Shown here piece by piece: positions 44,944 to 55,615 of a DNA stretch of 64,000 nt. Position 1 is the stretch's first letter; each line of letters starts with the position of its first letter. The stretch covers positions 124,001 through 188,000 of the forward strand of contig CAUEHQ010000003.1 in the NCBI GenBank assembly GCA_958510825.1, written 5' to 3'. The position numbers and the translations under genes were made by a program. The notes below the pieces were generated by a model. It had not been told where the DNA came from, ran no database searches, and was given only the letters and a program-made list of their open reading frames with translations. This DNA is from Brachypterus glaber (taxonomy: Eukaryota > Arthropoda > Insecta > Coleoptera > Kateretidae).

Positions 44944-45218
44944 ATGGCTCGATTTAATAAAAGGCAAAAAGAATTTATACTAAATTTATACGATGAAGGC
45001 GAAAAAAACAAAATTAAGATGACCCCAGAAAAAATGGCTCTAAAGTTGCAAGACTACCAGCTAAACGGAACTTATGTTTTTTTACCCGAAGAATACTTGC
45101 AACCCAGTCAAATTCGTGGATTAATATCCCAATACACAAAAAAAATATGTAAAAAAAACATCCTGCAACAAAAGAAAAGCGATTACTCCTTTAGACATGG
45201 AAGATGAATTTTCAGAAA
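44944..45218 (+). pseudogene. ORF of TTAA element, split by BEL insertion
   Basis: ATG 44944 follows CTGAGATTCAG. The protein starts MARFNKRQKEFILNLYDEG, with MTPEKMALKLQDYQ, FLPEEYLQPSQIRGLISQY and a Lys-rich piece. It looks helical and basic, perhaps DNA-binding. Near 45160 the frame shifts by one and reads DMEDEFSEIG up to the BEL target duplication; beyond the BEL element (53947) the same frame goes on PNIGEIISTVINN to a stop near 54015. I do not recognise the family. An intron-like GGTAAGA follows at about 54022. Confidence 0.55.
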
Positions 45219-45223
45219 TTGGG

Positions 45224-45509
45224 TGTTACTACTGTCAACTAGTCAGACTCAACTAGCTGTGATTAGGCAGGGTGTCTTGGCCACAGTGTAATAAAACAAT
45301 TGATCAAAATGAATGATATTTTTTATTAATTTCATTTGGTATTTATATATTTTCAATTGCTGACTCGCTGGCGCAAATATTTGATGATTCTGCAGACTTG
45401 CACTTATGCATCAACTATTTGTACGCTATTTAATAAATTTTACAGGTTTTATATTAATTTAAATTAATTTATATTTGTATTCATATTTGATGTTCTGTCC
45501 TTTTGGACA
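45224..45509 (-). repeat. BEL/Pao 3' LTR
   Basis: 286 bp. By eye it differs from the 5' LTR at about five bases and one single-base indel, roughly 98% identity. Confidence 0.92.
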
Positions 45510-45521
45510 TTCTACCGCCTC

Positions 45522-48123
45522 TCATATTAGCCTAGCTTCCGTTCTTTGGACATTCTGGCGGGGCCTCCGTATGGGACGAACATTCCGACTGGTTAAGGGC
45601 ATCATCTCGTTGTTTCCAGGAACAGGTCTTGTGGTCGATGATCTGGTTACATAAATCCTAAATTTTTTTAGAGCCAACCATATCATTCCTACTATTGTTA
45701 GACAAATAACTATGATGATGGTACCGCTGACAACACTGTGATGTCTCATCGATACCCACACGGTTTGCTGCAAAACCTCTTGGAGTCGTTTTTCTTGATC
45801 TTTTATTGTCTTCCAGTGACTATCTGATAGATTCATTTTTCCTTCTGGTGATAGTTGTGTTTTGTCCTGTGTTTGTATCTCCTTGGTCATACCTGTGACG
45901 TTTATTGCCTTAAAACCGGTCATGTTCACTGTTGTTGATGTAATTATTTTTGATGAAAGTATGCTTTGTCTGGTATTTATTGAACAAATGGAAGTGATCT
46001 TGACAATGCTGGTTTGATTTAATATAACTTCGTCTCTTATTCCGTTGCATATAAATGCTACCTTTGTCGGTTGACTTAGAATACACAGCCATGTATTATC
46101 CATGGTTAGTGATTTCCAGACAGTGTTCGGTATATTTACTTCGTTAATCAGACAACTTATTTTTGGATGTCTGTTGAACAGTTCATCTATGATGCAATTT
46201 GGATTGGTGTCTATGTTGTTTACTACTGTTGGGGAACAGATATAATTAAATGTATCGATCTTGAGACATTCCTTAATGTTGTTGTTCCTTATGGTGAAAT
46301 ATTGTTGTATATTGAAATTGATTGCCAGTAGCGTGTCAGGAATATTAATTATCTTTGTTAGGCCATTTATTATTTTAGCTGGAACTGGGGTAACCATAGA
46401 TAGTTGATATTGATGCGTTTCTTGGAGAATGAAGTAACTTTCAACAATAATTTCTTCTATTAGCATCCTTACTTTGGTTTTAATTATACGTGTTTGTAAT
46501 ACTTCAACGTTTACAGGCAGGTTTTTGTTTGTCCTTTCTAAAATTTTCTTTACCTTTGAGTGAGATATAAGTTGATAGATATCGCCATGTTGAAGTTGAA
46601 TGTCAAGAATTTGTTTCCATTTTTGTATGATGTCTTCAATGTAGTTTTGTGCCAGTGAAAATGTGTCCAATAAGTGAATGTTTAGTTTGTTTGTGTCAAT
46701 AGATGAATACCAAACTTTCATGTCGTTCAGGGTTTTGATTCCTTGGTTAAATTTGTCTGAGAGCCTATTAAGTTTATCTTCAATATGTTTTTCTGTTTCG
46801 TTTAGAGTTTTAACTGTGGAAATCATAATGTTGGTTTGATGGTTAGACAACCTTGCCAGTTCTCTTTGGTTGGTTCGTAAGTCGTCAATATCTTGGTAAA
46901 CCTCGTCGTTTACTCCAAAAATAGTGGTTAGAAAATTTCCAAGAAGCCCTCTCTTCTTTTTACGTGACGTTGCTAAACTTTGAAGTATGGATTCTAGTTC
47001 AGTTTGTTGTTGTCTTATGTGATGGAGATGATGGTTGCAATTGATTATATCAGTTGCTTGCTTGAATCTGTCACATAAAGTTTCAATGATATTAATTGTA
47101 TTGTTAATGTTATTCTTGTTTGGTTTCGTGGAATGTGCATTTCCATTCGAAACATACCTTTATTGATTTTTGAATCTCCAAGGTTTTCAATGTATAGCCC
47201 AGCCTCAATTGGTTTGATAAACTAAATTAAATTGTTTGATATTTAAAAATTTAAAAAATCTATATAAAACATTTTACTATTCCTTCGTCCCTCCGAAGTG
47301 ACTGATCGATTTCGTGCTTTTTAGCACTCTTCAGAGCCACATATCGGTAGTAGGGACAACTACGAAAATCAAATCCTTTCCATATATCTCTATATAGAGT
47401 TTAAAAATCGTTGTAAGGAAAAGCAAAAACAGCTAGCGACATCTACTGCTATAAGCAGAGACTTTTTACTTATAAAACATTTTACTATTCCTTAAAACGA
47501 CTTTTGTTTGATTAACGCAGTCGTCCCTCCGAAGTGACTGATCGATTTCGTGCTTTTTAGCACTCTTCAGAGCCACATATCGGTAGTAGGGACAACTACG
47601 AAAATCAAATCCTTTCCATATATCTCTGATTTTTTAAATTTTTAAATATCAAACAATTTAATTTAGTTTATTAATTCAGATACCACTGTAAAAGGTGACC
47701 TCCTAGCGTTTAGGATTCAATTGGCGGCAATGTCCACCGTGGCATTGATTAATCTGCCCCCTATCGACAGCGTGCAATAGGTTCTTGAAACCAATAACTG
47801 CTTCCTTTTTTGGACTGTCGATAGGTTTATCCAGTCTCTGCTTATAGCAGTAGATGTCGCTAGCTGTTTTTGCTTTTCCTTACAACGATTTTTAAACTCT
47901 ATATAGAGATATATGGAAAGGATTTGATTTTCGTAGTTGTCCCTACTACCGATATGTGGCTCTGAAGAGTGCTAAAAAGCACGAAATCGATCAGTCACTT
48001 CGGAGGGACGACTGCGTTAATCAAACAAAAGTCGTTTTAAGGAATAGTAAAATGTTTTATATCAATTGGTTTGATTGTATACTCCGCTTTACATATTCCC
48101 AAACATGCCAATAGTACTAGCAT
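45522..48123 (-). pseudogene. envelope-like glycoprotein gene of BEL/Pao element, disrupted
   Basis: It starts at ATG 48123 with a hydrophobic signal-like segment (LVLLACLG), overlapping the end of pol in another frame. After about 20 codons an 843-bp fold-back element interrupts it (47219-48061). The coding sequence resumes at 47218, has a frame change near 47150, and then runs open to the stop at 45522. A basic RKKKR at 46950-46964 followed by GLLGNF looks like a furin-type site and fusion segment, as in baculovirus F-like proteins. The long helical part after it includes a coiled-coil-like region. A transmembrane segment (IIIVICLTIVGMIW, near 45690) precedes a ~50-residue tail. Similarity to F-like proteins is by layout, not by confirmed homology. 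As it stands no full protein can be made. Confidence 0.75.
47219..48061. mobile_element. 843-bp fold-back element with 14-bp target duplication
   Basis: TCAATTGGTTTGAT occurs on both sides (47205-47218 and 48062-48075). Inside, a block containing CGTCCCTCCGAAGTGACTGA, GTGCTTTTTAGCACTCTTCA and CATATCGGTAGTAGGGACAA occurs twice direct (about 47287 and 47520) and once inverted (47900-48010). AAATTAAATTGTTTGATATTT near 47223 returns inverted near 47645. No coding capacity. Confidence 0.85.
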
Positions 48124-49311
48124 AGCTTTTATGCTCCCAGTTTTTCCTTCGCTAGTGACAGGCCTGCTTACATGTAAGGGAATGACTTTTGTTATTGGCC
48201 TTTTCTTGACTTTACCCGTTGAATCTTCTATATCTATTACTCTAACTTGTTTGTCATTACCAGGACATTAGTGATTTTGGCGAGCGGCCAAGCAGCCGGC
48301 CCGGCACATTCATCCTTAAAAATCACTACATCCCCAATCTCTAGGTTTTGTACTTTCCATTTACTGTAATGATTGTAAGTATTCTTTATGCCATATTTTC
48401 CAAAAGTCTTGGCGCATTTTCTGCACCAGCTTCCATCTTACTGCGTGACTCGTCGTAGTATCTGTTGTCACAAGGCTGTAAGGGTTGATCAAGGCTCTTC
48501 CTATTAAGAAATTCCCCGGAGTTAAGGTTATGATATCTTCTGGATCTGTTGTTAGAGGCCATAAGGGTCTTGAGTTTAAACATGCTTCTATTTGAGAGGT
48601 TAGTGTGGTAAAATCCTCATAAGTTAGTGTGGTATCTCCCATTACTCTTGTTAGGTGAAACTTCATCGATTTTACCGCTGCTTCCCACAAGCCTCCGAAG
48701 TGAGGTGCCCTTGGTGGAATAAGGTGCCAGTTTAATCCAAGCGTTGTAGCTTGTGTTGGAAACTCTGGGTCTCCATTTATGTATTCAATTTCTTGTTGTA
48801 TGATATTGTTTGTTCCTATGAAGTTGCTAGCATTATCGCTATAGATATGAAGGCAACTTCCTCTTCTGGACATAAATCTTCTAAGCGAAGCTAGGAATGC
48901 GTCTCTCGACATATCACTTACAACTTCAATATGTACCGCTTTCGTTGCTAGACATATAAAGATTGCAATGTATCCTTTGTACGATTTATTTCCTCTTCCT
49001 TTGCTTACTCTTAATTGTATTGGGCCTGCATAATCAATTCCAGTGTGCGTGAATGGCGCTGACTGGTTTACTCTTGCTTCTGGTAAGTCACCCATTATCT
49101 GGTGCGGACTTTGGGCCCTGTATCTTATACATCTTGGACAGTGGTGGATTATGTTTCGGGCGATAGTAGCTGCATTTATTACCCAATATTTTCTTCTTGT
49201 ATATGCTAATGTTAATTGATTTCCTCCATGCAGCGTCTGATTATGTGCGTCTCTTAGAATTAATGTTGCTAAATTACTTTCCTTTGGGATTATATAAGGG
49301 TGCTTCTCATT
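48124..49311 (-). pseudogene. BEL/Pao integrase
   Basis: Downstream of the stop at 49312 the frame reads through a zinc-finger region (IIHHCPRCIRYRA) into the catalytic core: first Asp in THTGIDYAGP, second in IYSDNASNF, Glu in FGGLWEAAVKSM, spacing typical of BEL/Pao. LTPGNFLIGR and the C-terminal DNA-binding part follow (continuing past 48361 in another frame to overlap env). It would insert element DNA with a 5-bp duplication, matching the TTGGG seen. Confidence 0.85.
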
Positions 49312-51471
49312 TTAGCTCAAGGATAAATTTTCCAATCGGCCTCCAACTCTTATACACCCATAATCATCCAGGATTGGTTTTAGTTTTAGTATTTTGCTTC
49401 TGGGTTCCAGTTGGTTTTGTTTATTTAAACACCTTATTTCTGATTTGAAGTGTATTCTTTGGGTTTGATTAACAATCTTGATAGTTGCTTCTTCCAATTC
49501 TTCTATTGTTAAGCTTTTTTCTTTTAGTCCTCCTATCTTACGACATTTTTTTATAAAGCGAAGACAATATGCCATTACTCTTGTCATCGTGTGAAATTTC
49601 GAATAACGGGCAGCCCATTCCTCCTGAATGTGTACTTCTTGTACCAAACACCTCTTGGTTTCTTTATCGGTGGTTATTTCTATCTGACTGTTGGGCCATT
49701 TTGACTTATGTGGCAGCCATGAGGGTCCAAACCACCATAACTTCTGCTCTAGAAGTTTACTGGGTTCTATTCCTCGAGATACCAGATCTGCTGGGTTATC
49801 TCTAGATTTAACATGATGCCAATGTGGGGCTGGAACCCTTTCTATTATTTCTGATACTCTGTTCGCCACGAAAGTCTTCCATCGTATAGGTTCTCCTTTT
49901 ATCCAAGCCAAAGTAATCATGGAGTCTGTCCAGGCATAAATAGAATGGTTTTCTATCCTCAGGGCCTTGATTGTTCGCACCATAAGCTTGGATAGTAGCA
50001 CTGCTGCACATAGTTCCAACCTAGGAAGCGTCTTTTTCACCTTTATTGGTGCTACTTTGGATTTTGACACTAATATTCTTGTATGGATGATGCCTTCTTC
50101 TGACTCTGTTCTTGTATAAATAACAGCACCATAAGCTTTTTCTGACGAATCTGCAAATCCGTGTAGCTCTATTTTTCTTTTTGAGTAGCAAACCCATCTT
50201 GGAATAGATATTTTTTCTATCTCTTTAAGTTCATTTCTAAACTGAGTCCATTCCTTATTAATTTTTTCTGGTATAGGTTTATCCCAATCTAATTGTACTA
50301 ACCACATTTCCTGGATTAACAGTTTTGCTTTAATCATTATTGGTGAAATCCATCCCAATGGATCAAATAATTTTGAAATTTCTGATAAAATTTCTCGTTT
50401 TCTATGACTTGACTTGTCGGACGTTTGTATCTTAAAACAAAACGTGTCCTCTTTTGGCTTCCAGTGGATTCCTAGGGACTTCTTCGTCGGTTCTAAGTCC
50501 AAGGGTATTGGAAAGTGATCATGGGCAGATTCCGGTATTTGTTCTAACATTCTTTCATCATTACTGGACCATTTTCTTAAGTTAAGGCCAGCCGTCATTA
50601 GCATTTGTCTGAGTTGCTTTTGTAATTCAATAGCTTCTTGTAATGATCCTGCTCCAGATAGTAAATCATCGACCTAGAAATCCCTTAAGGCTACTGCTGA
50701 TGCTTTTGGGTATTTCTTTTGGTGAGCCTTAGCTAGTTCTTGTAGAGTTTTTACTGCTAGGTAAGGCGCGGCGGTTGTCCCATATGTTACCGTAGTTAGC
50801 ATATATGTTTGGATTGGCAAATTTTCATTAAATCTCCATAATATTGATTGATATGGTTGATCTTCTTCGTGGACCATTATCTGTCGATACATTTTTTCCA
50901 CATCTCCAGTGAAAGCAATTTTATACGATCTCCATCGTATCAGGATATCTGTGAGTTCTTCTTGTAGTCTTGGACCTGAATACATCATCTCGTTGAGGCT
51001 TTTTCCATTTGAAGTTTTTGATGATGCATCAAATACTACCCTTAGTTTGGTGGTGCTGCTGTCTGGTTTAATAACTGCTTGATGTGGTTTGGATGTTCCC
51101 TTATTTGTATATGTTGCTAGTTTCATGTGACCTAAATCTAGGTATTCTTGCATAAATCTTTTATACTCTTCCTCCAGTGTTTTATCGTTTTTAAATTTGT
51201 TTTCTAATTGTCTTAGTCTTGCTATGGCTTTTGGTTTTGATTCTCCCAGAATTTGTGGATCTTCTTTAAATGGAATTCTTACAATATATTTCCCATCGGG
51301 TCTACGCCGAGTAAAGGTATTGTAATGATTTTCGAATAAAATATCATCGTCCTTTTGTTTTATTTGTTGTTCAACTTCCTCGATTTCCCAGAACTTGGTA
51401 AGTTGTTGATCTTCTGCCCCTTGGACCATCAGACTTTTGAGTTGTGTTTTCTTTGACTGAACTATTTCCAC
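49312..51471 (-). pseudogene. BEL/Pao reverse transcriptase and RNase H
   Basis: The N-terminal RT part (51471-50674) has FVRIPFKEDPQ-like KYIVRIPFKEDPQILGES, KLRVVFDASSKTSNGKSLN and FTGDVEKMYRQIMVHEEDQ. At the catalytic YVDD motif the Tyr codon is TAG (50674-50676); the frame then continues unbroken as VDDLLSG into LNLRKWSSN (50604) and RNase H (ELHGFADSSEKAYGAVIY, PRLELCAAVLLSKL, AWTDSMITLAWI, SRDNPADLVSRG). A second stop, TAA, ends this part at 49312 in what is again normally an aromatic codon. Both are single-base-type breaks. Confidence 0.88.
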
Positions 51472-53328
51472 ACAGGGTCCATCCTAGTTCAGTGTTTTGG
51501 GCTAGCAATTGTTCTCTTAATTTTCGGGATTCACCTTTCATTATTTTACTATATTCGGCAGCTCCCAATAAAATGTCTATTGGTCCAGGCTGATAGTATG
51601 TTGGATCAGCCAAATATTCATTCTTCCATTCTTCTTTATCCAGTTCTTCAGTTGGCTGGTTGGGTAATGGTGACGTAATTTTTTTAAGTAAGAATAGTTC
51701 ACAATTTGTCTTAAAGTTGCTAGGAAATCTGGGGAAAATGTTTGCTGTAATTTTAGTCTTTGATATTTTTATTTCATTTCCAATTCCCGAAATTTCACCA
51801 TAAATCTTCTCACGTGGTAACTTTAATGATTGAGCAGCTTCCTCAGTAATAAATGACAACTGTGACCCTGAATCAATTAGAACTCTAAGGCTTTGCAATA
51901 TTCCTATATCAGATGAGACTTGGACTACTGCTGTAGCTAACATAACGCTGGTTTCCATCTCTTGTTCGGATGTTGCTGTATTGATTGATTGTTGGTTTGA
52001 TTGATCCGTATAGGCCATATGCAACAGGCTATGATGATATCTTGAGCAATACTGACATCTCCCATTGAGGCTGCATCTTTTTTGAGACGAATGATTCAAA
52101 CAATTGTAGCAAATCTTTATATCTTTAACGAATTTTATTCTGTCCGGTATTGATAATCTTTTAAATACTGAACACTGCGTTATGCCGTGTTCAGGTGAAT
52201 TGCAGTACCTGCAGTCTGCTCTTTTTCTTACAGGATCATTAATTTTTATTTTTTCTGTGCCCAGGTTTTCAAGAGATTGGACTTCGTCAAATTATTGGAC
52301 TGCCATGGGATTCTGCAGTGTTTGTTCATATAATTTATTTGTGTCAGGATCCCATTTTCGAGCTATAATTGTGTTAATTATGGCTCCCCACGTATCAGTT
52401 TCTATTCCCAAGTTTTTTAGTGCACGGAGACATTCTAAGCTGGTGTCGTGTAGCGATTCATGATTTGACTTTGGCAGGTCCAGAATCTTTGAAACTATCT
52501 TGTTAACAATAAGCCTCTTGTTGTTATACCGAGCCTGCAACAATTCCCAGGCATCAATATAGTTTGCTTCTGAAATGTGGAGATGTTGGATGACTTTGGC
52601 AGGCTCTTCATTTAGATAGATTTTTAAATACTGCATTTTTTCTATGTTGTTAAGTTTATGATTTAAATGTACCATCCTGTTAAACATGTCGTAGAATGTT
52701 GTCCAAATGTCATAGTTGCCATCAAACTTTGGAATTTTGACTGCTTCCAAAGTTATGGCGGAACTTTGAGAGGAACTCATTTTGTCTTCTATCTTCATTA
52801 GAATTTCATAATACTTGCTTCTAAGTCCCATTATTACCAATTGATTTCCATCTTCGTATTGTCTGAATTCTTTTAGCTCCTGATGAGTTCGAAGAATCAT
52901 CCTCCACTGGTCTTCAAGATTAATTTTCTTTTGCTTGAGGAAAGATATGCTTTGATCGGTTTTTATTTCATTTTGGATTGTGGTGATTTCTTCATTTATT
53001 CCTTGGATGTCCAGATTTAACCATCTTATTCTGTTTTTCACTTTTTCATTTTGTATATCTTCATGATTCGCTTCGCTTATGTTTATTGAAGAGACCTGTG
53101 CATTTTCATACGCCTTGGGACATTTTTTCAGATACTCTAGGGCTTGTTGGATTTCTTCGTTAGTTTCTCTGCCGAATCGGTCGCCATTGATAGAAGGATC
53201 CCTGCTCTTCTTCCGTAATCTTTGAATTTCGATTCGCGTTCGTCAACGTATTTTTCGTTTTTCCTTACTGATGAATCCTTTTTTAAGTTTGAGAAGAGAT
53301 TCTTCACCTTGGCCAATAGTTCCTCCAT
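51371..53328 (-). pseudogene. BEL/Pao gag and protease
   Basis: Starts at ATG 53328 (MEELLAKVKNLFSNLKK). A frame change near 53190 leads to the DUF1759-type gag core (52,9-52,3 kb) with LEAVKIPKFDGNYDIWTTFY and WELLQARYNNKRLI. Another frame change near 52290 leads to Cys/His knuckles (CRYCNSPEHGITQC; CYNCLNHSSQKRC; CQYCSRYHHSLLH) and the DUF1758-type protease with VLIDSGSQLSFIT. A last shift near 51430 enters RT. Particle formation and polyprotein cleavage are the expected roles. Confidence 0.85.
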
Positions 53329-53340
53329 AGTGTCGATCAT

Positions 53341-53400
53341 ATAGTATATTATTTAGTTTTTTGTTTGTTTTTTGTTTGCTTTTTGTTTGTTTTTTGTTTG

Positions 53401-53431
<31 letters not shown>

Positions 53432-53656
53432 TTTTGTTTGTTTGTTTTTTTTTTTTACTATTTTTTTTACTTTTTTTTTCTGTTTTTATTTTGTTGGGTG
53501 GATCCTGAGAACAGTGCCTTTCTTTCTTTTTTCTTTGGGCTGTCTTCTTGGAATCCTTTTCTTTTTTCTTTATGGAGCGGTATGTTATTTCTGGGCCTTA
53601 CAACTGGTGCACCTCCTTAGGCCTTACTTGGTTCAATTTTCTCTCGAAGAACCATA
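53341..53656 (-). promoter_or_regulatory. BEL/Pao leader with primer binding site
   Basis: Directly after the 5' LTR the minus strand reads TATGGTTCTTCGAGAG, so TGGTTCTTCGAGAG (53641-53654) is the primer binding site candidate; the tRNA is not identified. Between 53360 and 53475 lies an A-rich simple repeat of CAAACAAAAAA type just before gag. Confidence 0.55.
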
Positions 53657-53941
53657 TGTTCTACTGTCAACTAGTCAGACTCAACTAGCTGTGAGTAGGC
53701 AGGGTGTCTTGGCCACAGTGTAATAAAACAATTGTACAAAATGAATTATATTTTTTATTAATTTCATTTGGTATTTATATATTTTCAATTGCTGACTCGC
53801 TGGCGCAAATATTTGATGATTCTGCAGACTTGCACTTATGCATCAACTATTTGTACGCTATTTAATACATTTTACAGGTTTTATATTAATTTAAATTAAT
53901 TTATATTTGTATTCATATTTGATGTTCTGTCCTTTTGGACA
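53657..53941 (-). repeat. BEL/Pao 5' LTR
   Basis: 285 bp, on the minus strand starting TGTCCAAAAGGACAGAAC and ending GACAGTAGAACA. Pairs with 45224-45509. Confidence 0.92.
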
Positions 53942-54159
53942 TTGGGCCCAACATCGGTGAAATTATTTCCACTGTCATAAATAACATAATAATAATTTCG
54001 AAGGAAATTTGATTAAAAAAAAGGTAAGATAACTATAACTATACCAATCTTCTTCTCTTATATATTTATAACTTTTTAGCTTTTCTTAACTTCAAAAAAT
54101 ACTACAGCGCAGTATAATGTGAAGTTTTGATGAATATGAGCACATCAGTATGATTATCC

Positions 54160-55611
54160 CAGTAAACAATATCAGGAATACCCCCTGCGTGCCGAGTCTC
54201 TTTTTTACCCAGAGGAATTAGATTACCCCTAGTCAGTCTCTACGGTAAATAATAAAGGAAACTTTGTAGTTTAATGTACAGTATCCAGTTTTTCTGCGCA
54301 GCGATGCTTCTTCGAGTTCATAGGTCATGAAAATAGACAATATTTTTTGAAACAATTATCCCAGCGCCATCTTTAGGCAAATATTCAAACTTTTTTTTTG
54401 TAAAAATCTAGTAATCCATGATAGTCATATACATACCAAAAATAATATTAATGGGTATTGAAATAATTTTTATATACCCAAAAAACTAAATTAAATGCCT
54501 ACGTGCAGAGTCACTTTAAAATTGATTTTGCCAAAAGGAATCAAATTACCCCTAGTTGTCTCTATGCTATATAACAAAGAAAACTTTGTAGTTTAATCTA
54601 CAGTATTCACTTTTTCGGCGCAGCGATGCTTCTTCGAGTTCATAGGTCATGAAAATAGTCAATATTTTTCGAAAAAATTACCCCAGCGCCATCTTTAGGC
54701 AAATATTCAAACTTTTTTTTTAGAAAATCTAGTAATCCACGATAGTCATATACGTACCAAAAATAATATTAATGGGTATTGAAATAATTTTTATATGCCC
54801 AAAAACTAAATGCCTACGTGCAAAGTCACTTTAAAATTCATTTTCCCCAAAGGAATCAAATTACCCCTAGTTAGACTCTATGGTAAATTACAAAGGAAAC
54901 TTTGTAGTTTAATGTGCCATGCCCACTTTTTCTGAGCAGCGTTGCTTGTTCGAGTCCATAGGTCATGAAAATGGTCAATATTTTTTGAAAAAATGACCAC
55001 AGCGCCATCTTTAGGCAAATATTTAAACTTTTTTTTTCGTGAAAATCTAGTAATCCATGAGAGGACTTACATACCAAAAATAATGTTAATGGGTATTGAA
55101 ATAATTGTTATATACCCAAAAAACTAAATTCAATGCCTACGTGCAGAGTCACTTTAAAATTGATTTTGCCGAAAGGAATCAAATTACCCATAGTTAGACT
55201 CTATGGTAAATTATAAAGGAAACTTTGTAGTTTAATGTGACATGCCCACTTTTTCTGAGGAGCGTTGCTTCTTCGAGTCCATAGGTCATGAAAATGGTCA
55301 TTATTTTTCGAAAAAATTACCACAGCGCCATCTTTAGGCAAATATTTAAACTTTATTTTTGGCAAATATCTAGTTATTCATGAGGGTCATATACATACCA
55401 AAAATAAAGTTAATATGTTTAGAAATATTTTTTTATACCCAAAAAACAAAATTTAACCTTTTTTGGGGACCAAAGTTTTGATCCGATCAAAGAAAAAATT
55501 TAGATTTGACCTAAAGTTAGATGTAGGAATAAGAAAAAAAATATCATTTAAATCGAAGATGTGTTGTAGCAAAATTACCAAAAACTGTTCGATTTTCTCG
55601 CGAAAGCATAG
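54160..55611 (-). repeat. right arm of TTAA element
   Basis: Inverted copies of the same ~325-bp unit, marked by TCTAGTAATCCATGA at about 54406, 54729, 55047 and a diverged copy near 55370. The unit occurs about four times before the terminal sequence. Confidence 0.85.
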
Positions 55612-55615
55612 TTAA

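Larger units (their letters stand above)
45224..53941 (-). mobile_element. BEL/Pao LTR retrotransposon with envelope-like gene
   Basis: LTRs at 53657-53941 (5') and 45224-45509 (3') have TG...CA ends and are flanked by the 5-bp duplication TTGGG (45219-45223 and 53942-53946). The minus strand reads gag, protease, reverse transcriptase, RNase H, integrase and an envelope-like gene, the plan of env-carrying BEL/Pao elements (possible endogenous retrovirus-like agents of insects). It disrupts the ORF of the TTAA element. Internal stops, frameshifts and an insertion in the envelope gene make this copy defective although its LTRs are nearly identical. Confidence 0.92.
43983..55611. mobile_element. 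TTAA-flanked element with arms of ~325-bp repeats
   Basis: TTAA is present at both borders (43979-43982 and 55612-55615). Both ends begin CTATGCTTTCGCGAGA followed by ATCGAACAG, and share AACACATCTT, GATTTAAATGATATTTTTTTT and CTTATTCCTACA farther in. Each arm is then built of tandem ~325-bp units (about three left, four right). Removing the element restores the host CR1 frame exactly. Without the BEL insertion it is about 2.9 kb. TTAA duplication is typical of piggyBac-type elements, but no piggyBac transposase is present and the ends lack the usual CCC start. Confidence 0.8.

Noticed and set aside
53361..53723. Phe/Leu/Cys-rich open frames on the plus strand
   Set aside because: They come from the T-rich complement of a CAAACAAAAAA simple repeat in the BEL leader.
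54871..55077. 68-codon minus-strand ORF
   Set aside because: It lies wholly within one of the ~325-bp arm repeats and shows no protein-like conservation between units.
43983..55611. A piggyBac element
   Set aside because: TTAA flanks fit, but no DDD transposase is visible and the ends do not start with CCC; kept as an unassigned TTAA element.
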